DNA of 64,000 nucleotides from Sternotherus odoratus (Eukaryota; Chordata; Testudines; Kinosternidae). Positions 32,218 through 44,790 of this stretch are shown here, in pieces. The notes under the pieces are model-generated. The model had not been told where the DNA came from. It did no database searches and saw nothing but the letters and a program-made list of their open reading frames with translations. Location of the stretch: the NCBI GenBank assembly GCA_032164245.1, contig JAVMKO010000006.1, positions 39,768,319 through 39,832,318 of the forward strand. The letters are read 5' to 3'. Position 1 is the first letter of the stretch, and each line of letters opens with the position of its first letter. Made by a program: the position numbers and the translations under genes.

Positions 32218-32414
32218 GGACTTGTCTACATACAAAAACTGTATCACTGAACTATATATCTGCATAGAAACAGATTTCTATACAGGAATAAGCTGTACTA
32301 ATATAAAATACCTTTCTTTATACCAGAATAATTTTATTGACACTAGGGGGTTGCACTAATTTAACAATATCCATTTCTAAATTAAATTGATACAAAATGT
32401 GTATAGGCCAGCCC
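32218..32414. mobile_element. Harbinger-like MITE, 197 bp, TAA TSD
   Basis: Starts GGACTTGTCTACATAC, ends GTATAGGCCAGCCC; TAA at 32215-32217 and 32415-32417. Confidence 0.7.
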
Positions 32415-32417
32415 TAA

Positions 32418-33539
32418 CAGTTGAATCTTATCTGTGTTTAAACACAGTTATATTCCAATAGGTGTGTTTAGGTTGTGATGTTAATGTAATGTACATGATT
32501 AGAAACATCTTCAGAAAGGACTAAAACAATAAATGATTGTTACATGGCCACTGGATTTACTGCAGTTGTATTTATTTCTTCCAACCTTTTTAGCTCCCAT
32601 CTCAATCTCTGGACAATTTACAATAATTAAAATGGACTTCACCAAATATTTGTTTATAGAAATTTTTTAAAAAGATCTATTAGAATTCTTAGAGTCACAT
32701 AAGCTGCTCTAAGCCAGTCAGTAGATTTTACTCCAGATCAGTGTTGAGGTACATAGGACAATATGGATAATTTAGACTGTTGTACTTGTGCAAAACTGAA
32801 AATTTCAGGCTCTAGGACCATCAGTTAGTGTTACCCAAAATTGGACCAGCTAGTAAGCTTAGGAAGGATTAATGACCCACCAGAGTTTGGCAGAAAGCAT
32901 TATGTTTATTACACTGATATCTAAGCTCCAAAGAAAAGGGGGTGGAGAGTCACACTCACATCTGCATAGTCACGCTCCCAGAACAGACACAGCACTGGAG
33001 ATGTCAGGATCCTTCAAGGTAAGTGTCCAAAAGGGAGCAATAAATGTGTGATGAAGGCAAGTCTTCCCAATGGAATGCAACAGTGAGTCCACTCAGCAAA
33101 CCCCTGGCCAGGTGGTCTAGACTCTAAGCAAAGGGCCTTTATGGGAAGTACAAGCTTGTGAGAGAGTGAGCAGATGGCCCCTTTCCCTTTTAGGGACCAG
33201 CTCCTCATACCTGTGACTAGAGATGATTTGGCCGCATCCAGTTGGTCACGCTCCACCTCAGGCAGTGTCCATGCATTGGGTGTGTGATCGCTGCCTGATT
33301 AGAATCCCAGACACCTTGTCTATCTTGGAGCTCTTCTGATGTTCCAGCTGTTTAAACATCCCATTCATCCCCACAAACATTCCCGGAGGTGGAGGTGGAA
33401 AGCCACTTCACAGATATTCAAAGAGGGAGAGAACGGGTGGGGGGGAAGGGACAGACTTTTTGAGCATACAGGTATACACAGCGTACAGATCACTGCTGCT
33501 CCTACAACAGTCAGTATCTTTCAACACGATTGAATTCAC
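32418..33539. other. No gene recognised
   Basis: AT-rich to 32870, then a block of more even composition to 33330 without recognisable element borders. A degraded LTR cannot be excluded. Confidence 0.35.
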
Positions 33540-33542
33540 TAA

Positions 33543-33795
33543 GGACTTGGCTACACTGGTGCTTTATAGCACTCTATCTTCCTGGCTCAGTGGTGTGAAA
33601 AATCACCCCCCTGAGCGCAGCAAGTCTGAGCGCTTTAAAGCACTAGTGTGGACAGGCTCTGAGCGCTGGCTAATCCTCTTGTGAGGGTGGATTACCAGGC
33701 GCGCTGGGAGAGCTCTGGCCATACTCACACATCAGAGCGCTAATGTGGGAGTGTTCCCGCGGTAGCACTTTGAAATTTCAAGTGTAGCCAAACCC
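33543..33795. mobile_element. Harbinger-like MITE, 253 bp, TAA TSD
   Basis: Starts GGACTTGGCTACACTGGTGC, ends AAGTGTAGCCAAACCC; TAA at 33540-33542 and 33796-33798. The interior has several copies of GAGCGCT-type motifs. Confidence 0.8.
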
Positions 33796-33798
33796 TAA

Positions 33799-35200
33799 GA
33801 ATTAAACCGGAGGAGGGGGGGAAATCAGTAGATTTATTTTTTTAAAGAAAAAGCATCTCTCAAAATGACTGTGCCAATAGACTGTATTGTCACAAGAAAG
33901 TTTTTGCTAATCTCACAAAGCATCTGTTATGAATATTCTTCATCTCCCCCATTCCTGTTTGCTGCCAGAAGCTGCTTATAAATGTTTAGTTGAACACTCA
34001 GCCAAATTTTGCTTGCAATTAAACCAGTGTAAATCAGGAATAACTCCATTGATTTTGTTAGAATTACTACAGGTTTACACAAATGTAAATGAGAGCCAAA
34101 TTGGGTCCAATTCTGCCCCAAATTGCAACCCTACAGCCCAGATTAGTAGCAGAACTCCACCAGTGTCAATGGGAAGTGTGTGCCTGAGATGAGTCTGGCC
34201 ATAGTTTGCCAAATGAATTATTATAAACAGATTTGGACAACTATTTTTTTACAAAACAAACTAGTCAGCGAGCTCCATTCTCCTAATGCTTTATTCAGGA
34301 AATAAAATCAAATTAATTATTATGAAACTAAACCCTCCACCCCCATCCACACACATAATTGCTTCCAGCTTGCTGCTTATTACCCTTTTCTTAATTGATT
34401 GAGTGAGGGGGGAAAAAGACATCTACATGCAGAGGACAGATCCTCATTTTGTGTAAATTGACATGGCTATAGCAGAGTCAATAGAGCTGTGCTGATTTAC
34501 ACCAGCTGAGGCTCTTGCCCACTATAATTTTTACTTTATTTTTAAAAACAAAACCCCATGTGATTGTGTAACCCAAATTGCAACATAAACCAGCATTTTC
34601 AGTTTTATAAGTGAGATATGTGCCCTCTATGTGATTTTAAAATATTTTCACTTAGATGTTTTCCTTACCTTCAAAGCCAGTCTTCAGAGCAACTTTTTAC
34701 TGTACCAGTACCATGACAAATGCAGAAACTATGCCAAAAAGAAAACATCACACACATGGAGATCTGTATGGGACAATGAGAAACAGGAAGGCAGTTGTTC
34801 CCAAAAACGGGTGATGTCTAATGGAAAATAAAAAGGGCTGACTCACTGAGATTGATGTTTCTTTCCTACCATTCATCAGACCAAGTTACGCCTCCAAATT
34901 AGACAGTATAAGTTAATAATGCCAAAGACATGAATAATTTGCACATCAGTGAATTGGCTTCTCTTCCACATCTCAGTTTATTTATGCATATAAAGCATCA
35001 CAATTCACCTAAAATCTCAAATGAGTAATACTATATGTGTAGACTTAAAAATAACCAACGTATAATATAATAAAAGATTTCAAAATCAATTCTCCCTTTA
35101 TTCATCTGCTAAGAATGGAATTCAGATATTTCCCTTGCTAAAGCAAAGTAAGTACTGTTGGGACTTGGAGCTTCCTTCACAGTTAGGTGCTACTCATGAC
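33799..35200. other. Old palindromic repeat remnants, no gene recognised
   Basis: Around 34020-34100 and 34440-34510 there are short dyads of the form CAGTGTAAATCAGGAATAAC and TTTACACAAATGTAAATGAG, typical of ancient interspersed MITE-like repeats. No coding exon found. Confidence 0.4.
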
Positions 35201-36724
35201 TTCAACTGGAAATAAGGAATCCTCTATAAAGGTTTTTTTGTTTTGTTTCATTTTTGCATAATAGACAAAGCCTCATGACTGAAGTCTCTAAATCAGTCAC
35301 GTTGAGGTCAACTCTTCTGATTTGTCCTGAAGTTTTCCCCCAGCATTGTTGTCTATCTAGTATCCAGAATGTCTGGGTTTTAGTTAAGGCCTTTGTATTT
35401 CTGAACATAAGATTCAATCTTGCTGCTATTGAAGATGATGGCAAAATCATCACTGATTTAAATGGGAGCAGATTCAGCCACATCATGTACTTAAAGCCTA
35501 CACCCACCAAAGCAGTCCACTGTTGGAATGTTCATGATAGCACTTCTTAAAAAGTAGATTTTCTTTGGAGGAACCTAGCTTCTCTGTTGGCATATTGCTC
35601 ATTAGGGGCCACTCTTCCAGCAGTCCTCATGCATGTCTTATTCCAACAAAACTCCTGACTTCAGTGGAAGTCTTTTTGGGTAACGCCTGAGTAAGCAGTG
35701 CTTAATAGGATGTAGTTCAGCAGTCATCATCATGGAAGATCCCAAAGGGACACAGTTTTCTTGCAGCCACCTAAATCGACAGCTGGCTAAGTTCTGAAGG
35801 TGATCTGAATACACATTCAGTTTATGTCCATTATTGGCAATCTGATCACACCATAAAGTTTTCAGTGCCCACAAGATGAAAATCACACTTCAGAATTTGT
35901 TGGTCTTCCTTTTGAATAATAAGTTCATACCACGAAAGCTGCTGAAACCAAACCAGAGCTGATGAAGGCAGTTGCTGGGTTTGGCTTAAGATATCCTAAT
36001 TTTTTATCTTCTCCTGCCCCTTGATATGGAACAACTGATGAAGATGACAAGAAACAAAAACATCCAATATTCTTCAGCCTTCCTCAGTGCCCATGTTTCA
36101 CTGCTGTACAATAGAGTTGGTATAACCATGGTTCTCTAGATCCTTAGCTTTATAGCAAACTTGATGTCACAATGTCCCCAGAGAGGCTGCAGAAGGGACC
36201 AAAATATGGCAGCAGCTGCTACTATATATGTGTCCACATTTTTCAAGTATCCTCTAACTCTGCCCAAATATTTGGCTGTTGCCACCTGCTTGATGTCCCG
36301 TCTGGACAGGTTAATAGTGAACTAACTGGTCATAATCTGGAGCTGCAGGCTGCTTTATGGTAATGGCTAAGGACTTTGTTTTATCCAGATTAATAACCAG
36401 ACCAACGTGACCAGACCAGCCATCCACTGCAGCAATTCACCAAACTGAGTCAACAAGATAATGTCATCAGCATAGTCAAGATCTCAAAACAGAATTGTAT
36501 TCAACCCTGTGGCACCAACAGGTACCTCCATCAATCAGTCAATGCCAACATTGAACAATGATGGTGACAAAACACAGCTTTCCCAAACTCCTGTGGAAGT
36601 AGGAAACTGCTGTGTATCTGCCATTGACTCAAACACAGCTTTCTATTTCATTATAGAGCTCTCTTGTCATTTTCACTATCTTCCCAGGGATGCCAAGTCA
36701 CCTTGTCAAACCCCACAAACTTGC
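35201..36724 (-). mobile_element. RTE-like LINE, downstream part (interrupted by CR1)
   Basis: On the minus strand this reads, with stops, LGIPGKIVKM, then TGVWESCVLSPSLFNVGIDW, then DLDYADDIILLTQFGELLQW (codons around 36430-36490), and further on VIPTLLYSSETW (near 36110). These are ordered RT and C-terminal motifs of RTE-type LINEs. The upstream half of the same RT is found at 39931-40390, so the CR1 at 36725-39930 sits inside it. The assignment gets weaker below 35900. Confidence 0.65.
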
Positions 36725-39721
36725 TTAATGCAGCCGATTGCTGCAGAGGAGCACGTGGATCGGATAGAGACTTCTCTTACAGGAGGGTCTGTCAAAGATT
36801 CTCTAGGTTCTAGACAGGAAAGGATGGAAAAGGATAAAGGAGGGGCCAGATCAGATGAGAAATTTTCACATAAAGAATCTGACACACCAGGGAAGAGCAG
36901 ACAGATAAACAGTGACCAGTTTTTAAAGTGCTTGTACACAAATGCCAGAAGTCTAAATAATAAGATGGGTGAACTAGAGTGCCTCGTGTTAGAGGAGGAT
37001 ATTGACATAATAGGTATCACAGAAACATGGTGGACCGAGGACAATCAATGGGACACAATCATTCCAGGGTATAAAATATATCGGAAGGACAGAATAGGTC
37101 GTGGGGGCGGGGGAGTGGCACTTTATGTAAAAGATAGTGTAGAATCAAATGAAGTAAAAATCTTAAATGAATCCACATGTTCCATAGAATCACTATGGAT
37201 AGTAATTTCATGCTCTAATAAGAACATAACAATAGGGCTCTATTATCGACCACCTGATCAGGACAGTGATAGGGATGACGAAATGCTAAGGGAGATTAGA
37301 GAGGCTGTCAAAATAAAGAACCCAATAATAGTGGGAGACTTCAATTATCCCAACATTGACTGGGTACATGTCACCTCGGGACGAAATGCAGAGATGAAAT
37401 TTCTTGATACTTTAAATGACTGCTTCTTGGAGCAGCTGGTACAGGAACCCACAAGGGGAGAGGCAACTCTGGATTTAGTCCTGAGTGGAGCGCAGGATCT
37501 GGTTCAAGAGGTAACTATAAAAGGACCGCTGGGAAATAGTGACCATAATATAATAACATTTAACATTCCTATGGTGGGAATAACACCTCAGAAGCCCAAC
37601 ACTGGGGCATTTAATTTCAAAAAGGGGAACTATGAAAGAATGAGGGGGTTAGTTAAACGGAAATTAAAAGATAAAGTGACTAAAGTGAAATCCCTGCAAG
37701 CTGCATGGACTCTCTTCAAAGATACCATAATAAAGGCCCAACTCAAATGTATACCCCAAATTAAAAAACAACGCCAGAAAACTAAAAAAGAGTCACCGTG
37801 GCTTAACAGCCAAGTAAAAGAAGCAGTGAGAGAGAAAAAGGCATCTTTTAAAAAGTGGAAGTCTAATCCTAGTGAGGTAAATAGAAAGGAGCATAAGCAC
37901 TGCCAAATAAAGTGTAAGAATGTAATAAGAAAAGCTAAAATGGAGTTTGAAGAGCAGCTAGCCAAAAACTCAAAAGGTAATAACAAAATGTTTTTTAAAT
38001 ATGTCAGAAGCAGGAAGTCTGCTAAACAACCAGTGGGGCCCCTGGATGACAGAGATACAAAAGGAGCACTTAAAGATGACAGAGTCATTGCAGAGAAACT
38101 AAATGAATTCTTTGCTTCAGTCTTCACGGCTGAGGACGTTAGGGAGATTCCTAAACCTGAGCTGTCTTTTGTAGGTGACGAATCTGAGGTATTGTCACAA
38201 ATTGAAGTATCAGTAGAGGAGGTTCTGGAACTCATTGATAAACTTAACTGTAACAAGTCACCGGGACCAGATGGCATTCACCCAAGAGTTCTGAAAGAAC
38301 TCAAATGTGAAATTGCGGCACTATTAACGAGGGTTTGTAACCTATCCTTTAAATCGGCTACTGTACCCAGTGACTGGAAGATAGCTAATGTAACGCCAAT
38401 ATTTAAAAAGGGCTCTAGAGGTGATCCTGGCAATTACAGACCAGTCAGTCTAACGTCCGTACCGGGAAAATTAGTTGAAACAATAGTAAAGAATAAAATT
38501 GTCAGACACATAGAAGAGCATAAATTGTTGGGCAAAAGTCAACATGGTTTCTGCAAAGGGAAATCGTGTCTTACTAATCTATTAGAGTTCTTTGAAGGGG
38601 TCAGCAAACATGTGGACAAGGGGGATCCGGTGGACATAGTGTACTTAGATTTCCAGAAAGCCTTTGACAAGGTCCCTCACCAAAGGCTCTTACGTAAATT
38701 AAGCTGCCATGGGATAAGAGGGAAGATCCTCTCATGGATTGAAAACTGGTTAAAAGACAGGGAACAAAGGGTAGGGATAAATGGAACTTTTTCAGAATGG
38801 AGAGGGGTAACTAGTGGTGTTCCCCAAGGGTCAGTCCTGGGGCCGATCCTATTCAACTTATTTATAAATGATTTGGAGGAAGGGGTAAACAGTGATGTGG
38901 CAAAGTTTGCAGATGATACTAAACTGCTCAAAGTAGTAAGGACCAAAGCAGACTGTGAAGAACTTCAAAAAGATCTCACTAAACTAAGTGATTGGGCAAC
39001 AAAATGGCAAATGAAATTTAATGTGGATAAATGTAAAGTAATGCACATTGGAAAAAATAACCCCAACTATACATACAATATGATGGGGGCTAATTTAGCT
39101 ACAACCAATCAGGAAAAAGACCTGGGAGTCATTGTGGATAGTTCTCTGAAGGCATCCACGCAGTGTGCAGCGGCAGTCAAAAAAGCAAACAGGATGTTAG
39201 GAATCATTAAAAAAGGGATAGAGAATAAGTCGGAGAATATCTTATTGCCCTTATACAAATCCATGGTGCGCCCACATCTTGAATACTGCGTACAAATGTG
39301 GTCTCCTCATCTCAAAAAGGATATACTGGCACTAGAAAAGGTTCAGAGAAGGGCAACTAAAATGATTAGGGGTTTGGAACGGGTCCCATATGAAGAGAGA
39401 TTAAGGAGGCTAGGACTTTTTAGCTTGGAAAAGAGGAGACTACGGGGGGATATGATAGAGGTATATAAAATTATGAGTGGAGTGGAGGAAGTGAATAAGG
39501 AAAAGTTATTTACTTGTTCCCAAAATAGAAGAACTAGGGGCCATTCAATGAAATTGGCGTGCAGCAGGTTTAAAACAAATAAAAGGAAGTTCTTCTTCAC
39601 ACAGCGCACAGTCAACCTGTGGAACTCCTTACCTGAGGAGGCTGTAAAGGCTAGGACTATAACAGGGTTTAAAAGAGAGCTGGATAAATTCATGGAGGCT
39701 AAGTCCATAAATGGCTATTAG
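36509..39721 (+). CDS. CR1 ORF2: endonuclease and reverse transcriptase
   Basis: Makes the nick-and-copy enzyme of CR1. The frame is 1070 residues, but the first 72 or so come from the underlying LINE read in antisense; CR1-like sequence starts near residue 73. Endonuclease: CLYTNARSLNNK (about 141-152), GITETWW (169-175), YYRPPDQDSD, VGDFNYPNIDW and LGNSDHNIITF. RT: KSPGPDGIHPRVLKEL, GNYRPVSLTSVPGKLVETIV, QHGFCKGKSCLTNLLEFFE, YLDFQKAFDKVPHQRLL, GVPQGSVLGPILFNLFINDL, and KFADDTKLL with catalytic FADD at residues 800-803. The C-terminal block is VRPHLEYCVQMWSPHLKKDI. All expected catalytic motifs are present. ORF1 is missing because of 5' truncation, so the copy is unlikely to be mobile alone. 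Confidence 0.85.
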   Translation: MAPTGTSINQSMPTLNNDGDKTQLSQTPVEVGNCCVSAIDSNTAFYFIIELSCHFHYLPRDAKSPCQTPQTCLMQPIAAEEHVDRIETSLTGGSVKDSLGSRQERMEKDKGGARSDEKFSHKESDTPGKSRQINSDQFLKCLYTNARSLNNKMGELECLVLEEDIDIIGITETWWTEDNQWDTIIPGYKIYRKDRIGRGGGGVALYVKDSVESNEVKILNESTCSIESLWIVISCSNKNITIGLYYRPPDQDSDRDDEMLREIREAVKIKNPIIVGDFNYPNIDWVHVTSGRNAEMKFLDTLNDCFLEQLVQEPTRGEATLDLVLSGAQDLVQEVTIKGPLGNSDHNIITFNIPMVGITPQKPNTGAFNFKKGNYERMRGLVKRKLKDKVTKVKSLQAAWTLFKDTIIKAQLKCIPQIKKQRQKTKKESPWLNSQVKEAVREKKASFKKWKSNPSEVNRKEHKHCQIKCKNVIRKAKMEFEEQLAKNSKGNNKMFFKYVRSRKSAKQPVGPLDDRDTKGALKDDRVIAEKLNEFFASVFTAEDVREIPKPELSFVGDESEVLSQIEVSVEEVLELIDKLNCNKSPGPDGIHPRVLKELKCEIAALLTRVCNLSFKSATVPSDWKIANVTPIFKKGSRGDPGNYRPVSLTSVPGKLVETIVKNKIVRHIEEHKLLGKSQHGFCKGKSCLTNLLEFFEGVSKHVDKGDPVDIVYLDFQKAFDKVPHQRLLRKLSCHGIRGKILSWIENWLKDREQRVGINGTFSEWRGVTSGVPQGSVLGPILFNLFINDLEEGVNSDVAKFADDTKLLKVVRTKADCEELQKDLTKLSDWATKWQMKFNVDKCKVMHIGKNNPNYTYNMMGANLATTNQEKDLGVIVDSSLKASTQCAAAVKKANRMLGIIKKGIENKSENILLPLYKSMVRPHLEYCVQMWSPHLKKDILALEKVQRRATKMIRGLERVPYEERLRRLGLFSLEKRRLRGDMIEVYKIMSGVEEVNKEKLFTCSQNRRTRGHSMKLACSRFKTNKRKFFFTQRTVNLWNSLPEEAVKARTITGFKRELDKFMEAKSINGY

Positions 39722-39930
39722 CCGGGATGGGTAATGAATGGTGTCCCTAGCCTCTGTCTGTCAGAGGGGGTGATGGATGGCAGGAGAGAGATCGCTCGAT
39801 CATACCTGTTAGGTTCACTCACTCCGGGGCACCTGGCATTGGCCACTGTCGGTAGACAGGATGCTGGGCTAGATGGACCTTTGGTCTGACCCAGTATGGC
39901 CGTTCTTATGTTCTTATGTTATGTTCACTG
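36725..39930 (+). mobile_element. CR1 LINE, 5'-truncated, intact endonuclease-RT frame
   Basis: About 3.2 kb. The 3' UTR (39722-39930) ends with GGCCGTTCTTATGTTCTTAT, two TTCTTATG units of the CR1 tail. It interrupts an older LINE, whose RT motifs continue on either side. No clear target-site duplication, as usual for CR1. The coding part has no stop or shift, which marks this as the youngest LINE in the window. Confidence 0.85.
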
Positions 39931-40390
39931 AATCAATGGCCTGATGAAGTTTATAAAAAATGCACATGAATTATTAAATTCATCCATCTTTTAAAAAAGC
40001 TGTCTCCAGGCAAAGAACAGGTCAATAGGGGAATGACCAAGTCTAAAGCCAGACTGAGTGTCCAATCTTTGCTATGATGTATATCATTGATTTTTGACAT
40101 TGACACAGAAGTGAAGGCTTTCTCTGGAATCAACAAAAGTGCAAAACTTCTACAGTTGCTGCATTCAACCTTATCACCTATTTTGAATGTACACAGAATA
40201 ACACCCTATTTCCAATTATCGGGAATAAGATTGGTGTGTGAGAGCTGGGAAAGCCTGTGCAGTCATGGTACAGTAGTACTATCCCCCTGCCTTAAGCATC
40301 TCTCAGGGGTGATATTACTTGTGTCTTTCCAGACTTCAGCTTATGGTTTGCAATCCGGATATCTTCTTGACTGAAGTAGAAATTCATCAT
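39931..40390 (-). mobile_element. RTE-like LINE, upstream part of the interrupted RT
   Basis: Minus strand reads LIPDNWK, then KIGDKVECSNCRSF, then a HQAIDSVN segment next to the CR1 border. This matches the order 'DWK.G..KKGD..CNYRG ... F.KAFDSV' of RTE-like RTs and continues into LGIPGKIVKM on the other side of CR1. Many stops. Confidence 0.6.
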
Positions 40391-41236
40391 ACAAGTAATA
40401 AAAGAGTAATTGAAAATTACAGTTGACAGCAAAACAAAGATCTCAGAGCAGTAGTCGCAATTATCTTCTCTGTCCATCACACTTGCAAGTTCTTCACCCA
40501 CATACCTGGTATGGAGCATTAATAAGTATTGTGGAATTCAAAAACACTATTTCTGTTTAATTAACCCTAAAATTCCACAATCTCTTCATCTCGCACATAA
40601 TTCAATGGAACAGAATTTAACATCTCTCGTTTACCTTCCCCCTTTCTATACACACACTGAAACCTCTCGAATGCTGCTTATATCTGCCTGCATCCCTTAT
40701 CTATGGAATGCATTGTGATTATAGTACAAAAAGCCCTGAATCATCATCACCTAAGCAGGTGATGGAATATTTAGGAAGATACCCATTATGCAACAATCTG
40801 ATCCTCTCTACAACTATTCAGGCAGCAAGCAGAATTAAAAAGACTAGTACTACAAAAATGGAAATCCTAAAAGCGACCAACAGTTGAAGACTGGAGCATA
40901 GATACTGTGAGCTTGGCCACTATTGAAAGAACTGTGTACTGTAACAGAAATACTCAAGAAAAATTCTCAGAGATATGGGATGCTTTTCTGGAAGTATCTG
41001 AATTATCACATTAAATGCATGGGTCCCCCTCACCTATCCCTCCTTTCTACCTACTACTTTCTCTCCCCATCGCTATCCCGTTCTCTGAATTTTGCTTATA
41101 TTATTTACCTTTTAAATATTTTTAATTAGCTGGATTTTTATAAACAAACTTTGTTTGTAAATTTTGTAATATAAATAATTGATTTAGATTTAAATCATTT
41201 ATAGTATATATAATTAAGTGTTTCAAGTATAGTTAC
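40391..41236. other. No gene recognised
   Basis: AT-rich sequence between the LINE and the SINE; no borders or exons found. Confidence 0.4.
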
Positions 41237-41384
41237 AATCATAGAATATCAGGGTTGGATGGGACCTCAAAGCAGGACCAATCCCTATTTTTGCCCCATA
41301 TCCCTAAATAGCCCCCTCAAGGATTGAACTCAACTCTGGGTTTAAGCAGACCAATGCTCAAACTACTGAGCTGTCCCTCCCCCC
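41237..41384 (-). repeat. Turtle tRNA-derived SINE with CR1-like tail
   Basis: Complement of a Pol III SINE: the head reads GGGACAGCTCAGTAGTTTGA (A box region), then a B-box-like GAGTTCAATCCTTGAGGGGG. The 3' end, on this strand AATCATAGAATATCAGGGTT, reads ...TATTCTATGATT, the CR1 terminal motif. Consistent with CR1 machinery mobilising it. Confidence 0.8.
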
Positions 41385-42639
41385 AATGAGCCATCCCTAG
41401 TTAAGGTTGGGCAGAAATTATTTATTATAAGAAGTCTATGTTTGGCTTATGTTTTTTCCTCTATAAAAATATTTTAAAGAGGTAAAAAAAAGTTAAAAAC
41501 TATCAGAGAAAAAAAATTATAGGCTCAGGAGTGAAGGAGTAACATCACTAGACTTCCATCCCCAGCAGACTGCTGAGGTAAGGGGGAGGGAGCCTGAGAC
41601 CTGTAAGGAAGTGGGAAATCCCAACCTGTGTGGGTTTAAACAAATCATCAAATTAACTGAAACTTCAATAGTGATTGTCACAACCTGCCCCAATCCCACA
41701 TTCTGGATAGACTCCAGTCAGCTGTGATTGGATCCAACCACTGAATCCCACATGTGTATAAGCCCCACTGATCACTTATTCCTAGCTCTAATACTTTGAA
41801 GCATAATCCCAGGTGCAGACCCCATGGCTGACAGCCTTCTTTGGGCAGCGGGACCCCAGAGTCTGTCTGCCTAGAGTCCAGAGCTAGCCCTGCTGAGACC
41901 CTCCAGTTGCTTAGACATGTTCACCCCAGCATCCACCTGGCTGTGTTTTCTATTTACATACAACAGGTACAACATGGTGGTAAAGCAAGGAACACAGGGT
42001 TGGCAAATGAATCTTTGGTACACACACACCCGTTACTCTTAAAAAGCACAACAGAGATAGAGATCTCTGGAAAACAAACTCTGAAGTCAATCTCAATCCG
42101 ATCATCGCCTTTTTTGAGTTCCTCGGTTTGGTCAGCATCCTTAGGGAAAGCGAGTTCCTCCTGCCTCCACTTTCTCTAGCTGGTCTTCTGTCAGGCAATG
42201 AAATGGCTCTCTTTAGAGAGCATTTCTCTTTTAAGACAGCCTGACACCTTTTCTTGCCCCTCTGCTTCTCCTGGGGATTTTCTAGGATGGACAGACAGAT
42301 GGACATGCATACAGCTTCTGGAGAGAGTCGTTCAAAGTCATTGGCCCTGCTGTCCACTAGGGTATTACCATTCAGTGTTGATGACCCACAATAGCTCTGT
42401 CACAGCTTTTCAGACATAGTCTGTTCATTAGGTTTCAAGTTAATGCTACAAAGACACAATAAAGGTTACATTCAAATTGGAGGTTGAACTGTGACATGGT
42501 GTTCACAAAATCAGAATGGAATGTGTAAACTGATAACAGACATATACCCAGTGTGTCACAGGGATGAATTTGGGCTGAGTCTGAAAGCCAGTCTCACTAT
42601 TCTTTTTAAATGGGTATTTAAAATGCCTTCAGGCTGAAT
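41385..42639. other. No gene recognised; possible LTR remnant
   Basis: 41640-42500 has the even composition and CCCCAATCCCACATTCTGG-type text seen in old LTR fragments, but no terminal dinucleotides or duplications could be fixed. Confidence 0.3.
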
Positions 42640-44790
42640 GAAAACTATTTAAAAACAATAATATAGGCTCAAACAAAATGTATACCCCCAAATAGAAATC
42701 CCAGCATGGATAAACAGAGTAAAAAAGTTGGTTAGAGGCAAAAAGGCATCGTTTAAGAATTGGAAGTCATATCCTACTGAGCAAAATAGAAAGGAACGTA
42801 AACTCTGGCTAGTAAAGAGGAAGTATAATTAGGCAGGCCAAAAAAAGAATTTGAAGAGCAACTAGCAAAAGACATAAAAACAAACAGCTAATTTTTTTTA
42901 AAGTACATAAGCAGGAAGCCTGCAAAACAATCGGTGGGACTATTGGATGAACCAAATGTTAACGGAGCACTCAAAATAGACAACATGCAGAAGCAAAATG
43001 AATTCTTTGCTTCAGTCTTCACTGTAGAGGTTGTGAGAGAGATTCCAACACCTAAGCCATTCTTTCTAGGTGACAAATCTGAGGAATTGACCAGATTGAG
43101 GTGTCAGTAGAGAAAATTTTGAAACAAATAAACAGTAAAATAAGTCACCAGAACCAGATGGTATTCACCCAAGAGTTCAGAAGGAACTTAAATATGAAAT
43201 TGCAGAACTACTAACTGGGGTATGTAATTTATCTCTTAAATCAGTCTCTGTATCAGATGACTGGCAGATAGCTAATGTGATGCCGATTTTTAAAAAAGGC
43301 TCCTGAGGCAATCTGGCAATTACAGGTTGGTAAACCTAATTTCAGTACCAGGAAAATTGAATGAAACTATAGTAAAGAACAGAATTATCAGACACACATT
43401 AACATGATATCTTGGGGAAGAATCAACACGGCTTTTGTAAAAAGGGAAACCATGCCTCACCCATCTATTAGAATTCTTTGAGGAAGTCAAGAAGTACTTG
43501 GACAAAGGTAATCCAGTTGATATAGTGAACATGGACTTTCAGAAAGCCTTCAACAAGGTTTCACACCAAAAACTTTTAAGTAACGTAATAATCATGGGAA
43601 AAGAGGGAAGGTCCTGTCATGGATCAATAACTGGTTAAAAGACAGGAAACAAAGGATAAGAATACATGGTCGGTTTTCACAATGGAGAGAGGTAAATGGT
43701 GGAGTCCTGCAAGGATATGTACTGGTACCTGTACTGTTCAACATGTTCATAAGTGATCTGGAAAAGAGGGTGAATAGTGAGGTGGCAAAATTTACAGATG
43801 ATACAAAATTACTCAAGCTAGCTAAGTCCAACCTTAACTGCAAAGAGCTACAAAGGGATCTCACAAAAACAGGGTGACTGGGCAACAAAATGACAGATGA
43901 AATTCAGTGTTGATAAATGCAAAGTAATGTACACTGGAAAACATAATCCCAACTATATGTACAAAATGACGGGGTCTAAATTAGGTATTACCACTCAAAA
44001 AAAGAGATCTTAGAGACATTCTGGATAGTTCTCTGAAAACATCTGCTCAAAGTGCAATAGCAGTCAAAAAGCTAACAATGTCAGGAACAATTAAGAAAGG
44101 AATATATACTAAAACAGAAAAATATCATAACCCCACTATATAAATCCATGGTATGCCCATACCTTGAAGAGTGCATACAATTATGGTTGCTCCATCTCAA
44201 AAAAGACATTAGACTTGGAAAAGTTAGAGAAGGGCACAAACATGATTAGATATGGAACAGCTTTCATCCGAGGAGAGATTAAAAAGACTGGGGATATTCA
44301 TCTTAAAAAAGAGATGCTGAAGGGGAGATTTGAGACAGCTCTATATAGCCATGAATGATGTGGAGAAAGTGAATGAGGAGGTTTTATTTACTCCTTCACA
44401 TAACATAATAACTAGGGGACACTCAATGAAATTAATAGGCAGCAGGTTTAAAACTAATATAAGGAAGTACTTCACACAAGTAGAACTAATTGCCAGTGGA
44501 TGTTATGAAGGTCAAAAGTATAACTTGGTTAAAAAAAGAATTAGATAAATTCATGGAGGGTATGCCCATCCATGGCTATTAGCAAAGAGGATCGGGGATG
44601 CAACTCCATGCTTTGGGTGGCTGTAAACTCCTGACTGCCAAAAGCTGGGACTGGGCAATAGGGGATGGGTCACTTGATAACTGACCCATTCTGTTCATTC
44701 CCCCAGAAGCATCTGGCACTGGCCACTGATGGAAGACACGATACTGGACTATATGGACCATTGGCCTGACTCATATGGCCCTTGAGCCAA
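42640..44790 (+). mobile_element. Decayed CR1 LINE
   Basis: Parallels 37740-39910 of the intact CR1 with many stops and small indels. Recognisable pieces are CACCAGAACCAGATGGTATT (GPDGI region), GACTTTCAGAAAGCCTTCAA (DFQKAF), GCAAAATTTACAGATGATAC (KFTDDT, the FADD site mutated), and AGAAGGGCACAAACATGATT. It ends after GGCCTGACTCATATGGCCCT. Much older than the intact copy. Confidence 0.8.

Noticed and set aside
36509..36724. N-terminal extension of the CR1 protein (first 72 residues)
   Set aside because: This DNA reads in antisense as the RT of the older LINE, so it is a chance in-frame fusion and not a native ORF2 start.
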